This document shows positions 46,470 to 54,722 of a stretch of DNA of 64,000 bases, piece by piece; the stretch's first letter is position 1; each line of letters starts with the position of its first letter. Position numbers and translations under genes: made by a program. Source of the DNA: Amphibalanus amphitrite (taxonomy: Eukaryota > Arthropoda > Thecostraca > Balanomorpha > Balanidae); the NCBI RefSeq assembly GCF_019059575.1, contig NW_024881592.1:496001-560000 (forward strand). The letters run 5' to 3'. The notes beneath the pieces were generated by a model. That model was not told where the DNA came from. It worked only from the letters and a program-made list of their open reading frames with translations, and did not search any database.

Positions 46470-47403
46470 CCCTCGCCCGTAAACGGCGATCTGCCACCTT
46501 CGCCCATGCAGGGGGGGGGGGTTGGTGCGACCCCCCCCTTGGCGTTTGAAAACGGAGCGTCGTAGAGCTTAGCGGAATAGACCAACGGATTGCTCTCGCC
46601 GAGATCTCGCGATTGGTGGTATATTTTTTGGTCCTAGGTCAACATTTGACCTACTTTTGACCGGTCAAAGGTCAAATTTTCGGAAAAATAGACTTTTTTC
46701 AACTTTCGGCGGCGATTGCGGCAAAACGGTGGGAGATATCGACTTGAAACCTTCACTATCGTATTCCTTGATCAATTCTCTATCGTTTGGTATGTATTTC
46801 GTTTCCCTAGCTCTAAAAATGGCGCGTTGGGAGCGCCGCAAGTCGGCAAGGTCACAGTAGAAATTCGAAAAATCAAAATTAAAATTTTTGAAATCTGATT
46901 GTATTTTTGGATTTGGGAGGTCCATTTGCTCCCTATAGAAGCTAATATTGCTGCATATTCCCATTGAGGTGACAAGAATTAGCAAAATAGTGGTTCGGGC
47001 GCTTTTCAAAAATAGTACCGGACGCTGTTCCTCTTGTGACGTCATAGCTCCGTGACCTGACCTGACCCGGTCAAGTTTCTTATACCATATGATAGCCAAT
47101 ACTTGCCCCAACATGCATGGGAAGTTTCATCACGATCCATCAACCGATCTCCGTACCACCGGCAGGAAACCTCGGGCGTTGGCACTCAGTTTGTGAAAAT
47201 CCGGCCGGAGGCTGTTCCCTTTGTGACGTCATAACTCCGTGACCTGACATGACCCGGTCAATTTTTTTTTATCAAAAGATGCGCAAGGTTTGCTCCATAA
47301 GGTACCCAAAATTTGGCGGCGCTGCGCGCCGCCGTTTTTGCACTATTTCCGAAAAACCTCAGGGGGGGGGGTTGCACCAACCCCCCCCCTACATGGGCGA
47401 GGG
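46470..47403. mobile_element. TTAA-flanked element, CCCTCGCC subfamily
   Basis: TTAA lies at 46466-46469 and 47404-47407. The ends are CCCTCGCCCGTAAACGG and CATGGGCGAGGG. The subterminal hairpins read G-run/TTGGTGCGA/C-run and G-run/TTGCACCAA/C-run. It also has a GGCGGCGCTGCGCGCCGCC hairpin near 47313-47334. It abuts the previous element at a single shared TTAA. 934 bp, no protein recognised. Confidence 0.8.
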
Positions 47404-48158
47404 TTAAGAAACCAAGCCGGCATGCGGCGTCACCACCGGGCTTCTGATGAGCACAGCACCAACCCATGAGGTCTTACTTTAGTGTCTTAGAGCCAATCTC
47501 CTTTAGCAGGGCCCACCCACCACTGCCGAAGGGGGTCTCATGCCAGCCATTGCTGGGCCTACGAGAGCCTCAAGTAAACCCACGCTGATATTCCATATAA
47601 GATCCGGCCATATTCGTGAACCGGTGCCAGCGACGCTGACCGCCAAATTGACAGAATGCGAAACTGAGCCCACTCATGAGTTACTTATGAGTGAAATTTA
47701 CGTCCTTTGATGGCGCAAGAAAGGAAATGAATCATACGAAAAGCTTTTCTAGGACTTTTGTTCGATCTGAAAGGTGGGGCCAAAAGATAGTATGGCCCCA
47801 CCTTTCAGCACCAAAGGGGGGGCCATGGCCCCCGTGGCCCCCCCCCCCCTGGGACCGCCAGTGTTTTCGATAGCTCTTTTACCGGTCTCTCTAAGTATTT
47901 CTCTAAGATTTGACCTAGGGCCTTCTGCAGCCTATAGGCTGCAGGAGGCAAACACTGCCAAATAGACGCATTTGCTGAAACAGTTTTTTCCGCATGCAAT
48001 AACTTAAGACTTAAAACTTTGCACGACCTTACATTAAGCAGCATCATGTTCTTCTCGTCAAGACGCATCGAATGAACTATAAGTTGACCTCGAAAGGTCA
48101 ACTTGAAAGTCTGAGATTGAGACTTTGAGACTTTGAGACTATCAAACAAACGAATAAA

Positions 48159-48200
48159 CGCAAGTGTGTCGTTTTGAATATACAAAACGACACACTTGCG
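48159..48200. repeat. Perfect 18-bp stem hairpin
   Basis: CGCAAGTGTGTCGTTTTG, a 6-base AATATA loop, then the exact inverse. No TTAA or other duplication flanks it. A second, different repeat (TCCGACTCCG-like) follows at 48202-48213 and again at 48549-48583. Confidence 0.85.
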
Positions 48201-48230
48201 AGTCCGACTCCGGTAGGGTCCGCCTACCAA

Positions 48231-48960
48231 TAATTTCAAAATTTTAAGAAAAGCTCTACGACGCTGCAGGAAAAGAATGGCTCCGATATTCAGAAAGTGA
48301 CGCCCGTAAACAAACGTTGTTCACGAACTTGTCATGAACAAATTTACAAACACCAAACCCTAAGAATAATATCGAATTCACGTAACTCTCATTAGGTAAA
48401 TCAGTGAATGAAAATGCTTTGCTGTTTATAATTTAGCATGTAGGTACCTAAATGAAAGTACTGAATGTATGAGTTACAGGCATGGTACTTCGTGATCCTG
48501 CAATAAACCAGGAGTTTCGGAGTCGTAATAGCAGTATTTCAACTCCGTTTCCGAGTCCGACTCCGATTACGACTCCGACTCCGAAACCTGCATGGTTATA
48601 GAAGCTCTCTGTTACTCCTAGTCCTCCCTCATCGATTATCGCATCTTTGGTCTCCCCGCACCACATGGACATTGACGTTATCATTCTTGAGGCAATATAG
48701 TCGAATAAAAAGTATATTTTCTTGACGAATGGAGCGTTGCAGACATATCTTTTGTTAACATATACGATTTATAACATAACATATAGCATATTAACAATTA
48801 ACTTCATATAAGCATAGAAAGAAATAGAAAACAGTGCCTTGAAAGTAACCACAAGCCGTCCATTTTTTTAAGGGCAGGAGCACGATTGGCCTGATAATAA
48901 TCGTCTCGGCTCCTTCAGCTGCGCTACCGAGCTCAATTCTTATTGTTCAGATACAACAGA
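48231..48960. other. Intergenic sequence, no gene recognised
   Basis: Only short frames. Contains a degenerate CCGACTCCGA repeat near 48540-48590. Confidence 0.5.
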
Positions 48961-48974
48961 ACATCCAACACCTT

Positions 48975-49205
48975 ATTCCTATACGACATCGTGCTCACGG
49001 TTCACGGTTACCGTCCGACATAGCAGCGGATTTCACAGCTACCATCCGAATTAACAGTGAACTTCACTGTTACCGTCCGACATAGCAGTGCAATTGCAGT
49101 GCAGTTCATGATCACCGTGTGACATAGCAGTGCAGTTCACGACTACCTACTGTTCGACAGCAGTGCAGTATACGGTTATCATTCGACACAGTCCAGTACA
49201 TTTCA
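48975..49205. repeat. Minisatellite of about 45-55 bp units
   Basis: Four to five degenerate units of the form CAGTGCAGTTCACGGTTACC followed by GTCCGACATAG (roughly 48990, 49050, 49090, 49125 and 49165). Similarity falls off toward the edges. Confidence 0.7.
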
Positions 49206-50386
49206 TACGATCGAATTCTTACAGTTTCATGCTAAAAGCCGGGTAGACAGAACAATAGCCTATATGGTGGCGGATGTTCATTGCTCACCATATAGACGTG
49301 CAATACAAAGACCAATCTTAGCGTGTTCCACAAAATGAAAACTGAACAGAAGGCTATTAAATTCTGTTAACTACTGATTAAGATTAAATTATTAACAAAT
49401 GGCACATCTTGAGTTAAGCTGATTGCCATAAACTGTGTCCATGGCTGGCTTTCCAATTAATATTTCGGAGAAGAATAAATGTATGTAAGGTAGGTTATCA
49501 GAAGTTTGTATCGTTTTGCTCTGCCGTGCTGATGTTTGAAGCATTGCTGTTCTCCATTATACTCAAGACATAGACTACACCCACTCCAAAGATATAGAGT
49601 AGTCTATGCTCAACTGATAATTATAACTCATAGACCGTTAAAAACAATAACCACTGAGTAAAAACGAACAGCACATATACCTACGTAAGTTTCATAAACA
49701 GCAATAAACATGTAACGTTAAGTAACATTCAACCGCAATCATCATTTGTTGGACAACCGAATACTACCGATAACTTTATGAACGAAGTATAAAGTATCAG
49801 AATCAGTACAAGGGTCTGAACCATTGTATTCGGTATGGTGCAACATTGGACATGAAGCCGTATTCGCTGAAACTATTGAAGATTTAGAGAGACGCTCGCA
49901 CACTCACAAAAAAGTAGGTATTTGAAAAAAGTCAAAGTCCATGAGGCATACGGCTAAGACCAACGGTGCAGTGGCCGATAAGCTAGAGTGACGGAGAGAG
50001 AAAAACCTGACAAGTCACCCGATTTTTTCGACCAAATGCCCACACAAGGGGAGGGGCACGTGCAGGCCCGTGCCCTTTCGATTTGAATTGGGGAGGGGGG
50101 TATTTGAGGCGGGCTTCGGCGGCCTCAAAGGGTCCTCAAAGGGCCCACAGTCTTTTGAGCGTCGAAGACCGTCTAAAATGAGCTGAAATGATGCAATTGA
50201 AAAGACTAGGAGGGCCAAAATCGGGTCACAACAGGCCCATGAGTCCATGTAGGGCAAGGTCTTCGGCTGGGGCCTGGGGCCCTTCGGCATGGGGGGAGGG
50301 AAGTTTGCAGGTCGTGTCCCAACCATTCAAGGATCCATATGTGCGCACCTGTTTTCGACCACACGTTCCTACCTATCATACACGGA
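49206..50386. other. Sequence downstream of the GPCR, no gene recognised
   Basis: Lies just past the GPCR stop, so it should include the 3' UTR. No AATAAA was found on the minus strand close to the stop, so the 3' end is undefined. Open frames are short. Confidence 0.4.
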
Positions 50387-52051
50387 TTAACGAAGTGGCT
50401 CCACGTGATTTAGCACGCAGCGCACACACCGGTGGAATGAGCGTATGAACGCCTCACGGAAGTCCTTACTGAAGATGACGCAGACGAGAGGGTTCAGAAC
50501 TGCAGTCACGCCTCCGCTTGTCGTTATCATCGTGAATGTGTAGTATCTCTCGCTGGGCATCACCACACACCTGAGACCGCTTGTGTACTGATAAACCACC
50601 AGTATCGGGGCGAACGAGATGAGGAACGTCAGCAGGTAGGTGATCATGGCCATGGTAGCCACCACGTCCACCCTGCCGGTCCTCCGAACAGCGGGTCGAG
50701 CCACTTCTGCCACCGGGAGCAGTCGCGCCACCGCCGCCGAGACGCTCCGCTTGGCGACGTCCCTCTGAGACACGTCTGGTGAGCCGCCAGGCTCGACGGC
50801 TGCTGCGTTCTCCGGTCCCGTAGAGTCGAGGGTGGATGGTTCCAGGACAACCTCTCGGCGGTACCCGGAAGGGCCTGGAGTGGGAGAGTCGACGGGCTGG
50901 CGCTGAATCTCGGACTCGCCAGTGGTGGCAGGAGGGCTGGTCTGCACAGGAGTCTCGGGACTGCCGTTGTTCTTGTTGACGTCATCTGGTTCCGTGCTGG
51001 CTGGAGCTTGTTCAGACTCTGAGTTTCGTTGTGGTGCGGTAGGGGTGCTGACGTTTGCTTGCTGCCCGTTCGCCTCTGGAAGCAGAGCAGTCTGCGGCGG
51101 CTGGCCGGCCCTTTCAGCGAATGCTGACTGTTGGTCTGTGGGTAGCTGATCGCTTGATGTTTGGTCGCCGAAGCAGAAGCACGATATTTGGAACGCATCA
51201 ATAAGTCGTTGATAAAATTTCTTCTGTGGAATGTTCTGAGGAGCCACACTGATCACCACGAACCTAGAACTAAGGACCTTCGACAAAATCTTGATATAGC
51301 AAAAAGATATGATAGCAAAGCCGATTACACATTCAATGATAAGAATGACCAAATATTCGGAAACGCAAATTCCCTCCGGAAGATTGGTGACAATGTATCC
51401 GGTTGGTGTCCTACCAAGATATGTTGCGCATTTGTACTGAGTGCAGGGCAAAAGCAGAACCAGCCGCATCGCACAGGGAAACAAAGCAAGCGATGTGAAA
51501 CAGAGTACATTTTTCCATTCCGTTGGGTAGTGGTGGTCGCATACTACCAGCAAGTACCGCAGCACAGTGATCGTAAGTATAAAGCCGAAGTTGAACGAAA
51601 ATGCGATTGAAGACAGATAATATCGAACTTCACAAAAGACAGAATTCGTCACTGGCAGATCATGCGCCTCAAAAATTGGAGGTACAATCCATATCAGCTG
51701 GGTGATGCACAACAGCGAAACTAGGTAATTCACTAGCGTATGCAGCTTCTTATTGAGGCAAATGGTCAGCAGGACAACTAAGTTGAGCGCTACCGCCAGG
51801 ATAACTGTGACCGTTACCACCGCTACGAACGTTTTGTAGGCTCTATCAGTACTGATGGGGTCGTCCCCTTCCTTGGGCTCGCATATCAGCTGTGAGCTGT
51901 TGTCGGCAATGTGGCGGGCGTTGCACGTCAGCCGCTCCTCCAGGTACAGCAGACAGGTACTGGAGAGTCTGGGCAGCAGTCCTTCTGGAAGACTGCTGGT
52001 GAAATTATCAGTCTCATTACTGGAGACGGCTTGTGCTTGAGAATGACGCAT
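50387..52051 (-). CDS. Divergent orphan rhodopsin-like (class A) GPCR, intronless
   Basis: A 554-residue seven-transmembrane receptor in one exon. I chose the ATG at 52051 over the upstream GTG in the same frame. There is no signal peptide. The extracellular N-terminus (about 70 residues) has NET and NSS glycosylation sites. Approximate helices: TM1 75-98, TM2 106-127, TM3 140-172, TM4 182-203, TM5 230-259, TM6 463-488, TM7 505-528. Loop 3 is about 200 residues, Ser/Pro/Gln-rich. Class A hallmarks are altered: the Asp of TM2 is replaced (Gln118 aligns there), DRY is LRY (164-166), CWxP reads SFAP (P482), and NPxxY is NPLVC (520-524). Cys140 at the top of TM3 is kept. The short tail has several cysteines that could be palmitoylated. 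Ligand and subfamily are unknown. Confidence 0.85.
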   Translation of the reverse strand: MRHSQAQAVSSNETDNFTSSLPEGLLPRLSSTCLLYLEERLTCNARHIADNSSQLICEPKEGDDPISTDRAYKTFVAVVTVTVILAVALNLVVLLTICLNKKLHTLVNYLVSLLCITQLIWIVPPIFEAHDLPVTNSVFCEVRYYLSSIAFSFNFGFILTITVLRYLLVVCDHHYPTEWKNVLCFTSLALFPCAMRLVLLLPCTQYKCATYLGRTPTGYIVTNLPEGICVSEYLVILIIECVIGFAIISFCYIKILSKVLSSRFVVISVAPQNIPQKKFYQRLIDAFQISCFCFGDQTSSDQLPTDQQSAFAERAGQPPQTALLPEANGQQANVSTPTAPQRNSESEQAPASTEPDDVNKNNGSPETPVQTSPPATTGESEIQRQPVDSPTPGPSGYRREVVLEPSTLDSTGPENAAAVEPGGSPDVSQRDVAKRSVSAAVARLLPVAEVARPAVRRTGRVDVVATMAMITYLLTFLISFAPILVVYQYTSGLRCVVMPSERYYTFTMITTSGGVTAVLNPLVCVIFSKDFREAFIRSFHRCVRCVLNHVEPLR

Positions 52052-52826
52052 TACGAACACATTCGGTCCTTTGTACTGAACTCAGTTTTAACTGCTCGCA
52101 GTGTTTGGCTTTACGGCAGTTTAAATCGCTGCACGCACGGTTAACACAAAACTTTTGTGAATATTCCAGTGTCAAAGATCTGTCATCGGTGACTAGCTTG
52201 ATTGTCTTGTTCGACAAGCCTGATTCCACATCACCTACTGTCTGCAAACAACAGAAATTTGTCTGTGATATCTGCCGTTACCTTTCAATTTCACAAATAA
52301 GACCCGCGGGAGGATTGCAGCTCTAAACCGTTAACATTGACAGTCTAGTGATCGAGTATACAGTTTTGCCCATAGTCACATGGGGTAAAGCTGCCAGCTG
52401 TCAATCTCACCATGCCAGCTGGCCAGCCTCCTGTCCAAAAGGCGCAGCGTTTTGTCGCTCCCTCCGCGGCTCAGCCAGCACTGGATCGGACAGCCGGCCC
52501 GCGCGGCTCGAGACCGACGCCGTCCGACGACTGAGGACTGGACGGGCGGTCAGGGCGACTCGGTGGCTGTAGTCGCACTGAGACCGACTCTGACCGGCGA
52601 CCAGCACAGGCCGACTGCTGGCATCGATCAGTGGGTGTTCAGTGAGAGACGTGCTCTGTCACAGAGCCGGGAACACCGCGCTAATGAGCACCGTGCTTGG
52701 TGCATCCGCACCCGGAACTCACTCACAGCAGCCCGAGCCTTTCACTGTCCTTCCATTGCCCAGCTCGGTTCGTGGACTGATCGCTGTTAGAACACATGGA
52801 TTTCAAAGGTGGATGCAGTGCGGCTA
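52052..52826. promoter_or_regulatory. Region upstream of the GPCR, includes a GC-rich block
   Basis: Probable 5' UTR and promoter of the minus-strand GPCR. The 52430-52760 block is GC-rich with an open frame on the plus strand (52452-52790) that has no recognisable domain and is probably not coding. No TATA box could be assigned. Confidence 0.35.
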
Positions 52827-53286
52827 TAGCTGTCACAGGTGCCATTTTTCGGTTCAGTGTGTCAATTTTACCTGCATCCCGATGTTTGAGAGTGTCTAGA
52901 ATCGCGTTCGTGCAAAAGAGACGCTTTTCAATTTTCTCCCATTGACTTATAATGGATAGGCCGCTAAATTAACCTGACCCTAGGTCATCGATATCAAAAT
53001 TCTGAGATATGCGTTTTATAGATACTGTTACTCTTATCAATCGCTGAAAGTTTCAAGGCAATCGTTCAGTCGGTGTAGCTATGACGAACATGTCATTTTT
53101 TTATTATGTGAGGTCACTTGCAATGGCGTGACCTGGTGACCTGACCTTGAGCGACCTGGGTCTGAAATTTTCACAACATGGGCGGAATAGATGCACAAAC
53201 AGGTGTGCCAAAAACGGCGGCGCGTTTTTGAGATATCTGCGAAAACCGCACGGGGGTGTTCAAACACCCCTTCTGCCCGGTGCGGG
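52827..53286. mobile_element. TTAA-family element, left-truncated copy
   Basis: The right end GTGCGGG is followed by TTAA (53287-53290), with a GGGGTGTTCAAACACCCC hairpin and an ACGGCGGCGCG remnant just inside. Going left it matches the complete copies (GGTCACTTGCAATGGCGTGACC, CCCATTGACTTATAATGG, GGTTCAGTGTGTCAATTTTACC) until about 52827, where homology stops without a second TTAA. Confidence 0.75.
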
Positions 53287-53290
53287 TTAA

Positions 53291-53740
53291 CCTGCCAATT
53301 TAGCCTGAGGTCAATGCCAATCATGTCGGGGAAGGTCATGCTTCAAGGCTATTGACTCGTTTCGCTGAGCTAAGCAGTAAGGCATATCAAAGTTTCTTCA
53401 TTGCTACAGCATATCCCTAAAAGATGCTGTGGTAAAGCTTTTGAAAACCTTGTATACGACCTAAGATGACCTCAGGCGTGTGAAGTGGGGTAACAGAACA
53501 GGTGCTATTTCCCGGCAAAGTATACCTACAATGCCTTTGAGGTATATGTTTGAGAATGCTTAATGCGACTTTCGCTCAAAAAGGCGCAGTCCACTACTTT
53601 CCAATTGACTTCCAATGAAGGCGTTGCAAAATTGAACTAACCTTTGGTCACCGATGGCAGAAATCTGAGATACCAGTTTTATATTTTATATGACGTCATA
53701 TATGAAAGTCTCCAATGCAAAACCTCACATCGGACCTTCC
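53291..53740. mobile_element. Older, more diverged TTAA-family fragment
   Basis: Continues past the TTAA with recognisable but diverged family blocks (CCTAAGATGACCTCAGG near 53460, CCAATTGACTTCCAATG near 53600, CTTTGGTCACCGATGGCAG near 53642). The element at 52827-53286 probably inserted into it. Confidence 0.5.
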
Positions 53741-54180
53741 AAGAAAAGTATGAAATCACGTTTCCAGGTGGTCAAGATGGTGAGAAACCGAAAAAGAATG
53801 AAAAGCAAGAGCGCTATGAAACTACTATCCCTGGCTTCAAGTAGGGTCGAAACACATCGACTCAAGTTCACTGTCAACCAGTAAAATTGGATTGAGATAG
53901 CAATATGTTACCCCTAGAGGCTAGAACTCCTACAAAGCACCCACAATTTGTCTATAGGCGTGGCACTTAGTAAAAATTGGATTTGGATGTCCTCATTGTT
54001 TCTCAAGCTGCGCGACCGGTCACTTTGGCCAGCATTGATCCGTCTTCTAGACATGGGCAAAACCAAATGCACATCGTATTAGCAAATAACAACGCATGCT
54101 CCAGGTATCCTCAACTAAGTAAACCCTGCCGCTATAGATTGGTTCGTCTCACATTTCCTTTCATTTAGAACGAGTCTAAT
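53741..54180. other. Spacer between the receptor 3' end and repeats
   Basis: Short frames only, no domain and no paired repeat ends. Confidence 0.4.
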
Positions 54181-54186
54181 TTTATT
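54181..54186 (-). terminator. Candidate polyadenylation signal of the LRR receptor gene
   Basis: TTTATT on the plus strand (AATAAA on the minus strand) about 540 bases beyond the stop at 54723. It is embedded in an AT-rich stretch, so it is only a candidate. Confidence 0.4.
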
Positions 54187-54722
54187 TATCATTTGTCACC
54201 ATGCATTCCCAGATCCCACACAGCAATACACAGGACATATTTTCGAAGGACAGAGGAAAGCTATAATCAAATCATGTATACGCTCTAGTTTCATGGCCTA
54301 GCTCGTAAATCGTAGGTAGTTGTTGGCGACAGCTCGGCAACAAAGATGGAGGGTGCAGCATACCACAACGTACCACACCTTACCCATAGCTGAACAATAT
54401 ATAAAAGATAAGCAATAGGTAGCGATTTCACAGCGACCCCACGCTCTTAGACTCCCATAGGCCAACAGACGTAACACCATGGATGCTAACCATGATTTTG
54501 CAGTTGGCATCAGATGCTTCCAAAGTGAAAGCAAAGGGCGGACGTCGTAGCGAGTTCACTATAACCCGCAAACATATAAATAAGTAACTACTTTCCATTT
54601 TACTCCGCACAGCTACAGCATGTACTCCTACAAGTAGATAAATGTCCACTCACACTGACGTAAACATAAGGCCACAGCTTGGGCACACAACTTCTGCGAG
54701 CCACGCGTGGGACGGGGGCATG

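Larger units (their letters stand above)
40228..47863. mobile_element. 7.6-kb composite bounded by hAT-like ends
   Basis: The left end is CACTGGCGGTCGC at 40228 and the right end GGGACCGCCAGTG, ending at 47863. Each is flanked by TTTTCGAT (40220-40227 and 47864-47871), an 8-bp duplication. The flanking TTAA-family sequence is continuous across the insertion. Inside are a minisatellite (43080-43920), an insertion at 40700-43059, a mariner (43930-45290), a second right-end-like sequence at about 45360-45473, and two TTAA elements (45562-47403). Whether it moved as one unit or grew by insertions after arrival cannot be told. Its first 460 bases and the 43080-43588 block recur inverted at 1-957. 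Confidence 0.75.
39877..48105. mobile_element. TTAA-family relic split by the 7.6-kb hAT-like composite
   Basis: The left fragment, 39877-40227, begins CCCGCGCCCCGCTGGGG and runs through the TGTTTGAACAA and ACGTATAGCGACATGCC blocks to CATTTTCGAT. The right fragment, 47864 to about 48105, resumes with TTTTCGATAGCTCTTTT and the TCTCTAAGATTTGACCT and CTATAAGTTGACCT blocks. The order matches the complete copies, so the composite at 40228-47863 is an insertion into this older element. Confidence 0.75.

Noticed and set aside
50387-52060. Start of the GPCR at 52060
   Set aside because: That codon is GTG. The first ATG in frame is at 52051.
52452-52790. 112-codon plus-strand frame upstream of the GPCR
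   Set aside because: Arg/Ala-rich translation of a GC-rich block with no domain. More likely the GPCR promoter and 5' UTR.
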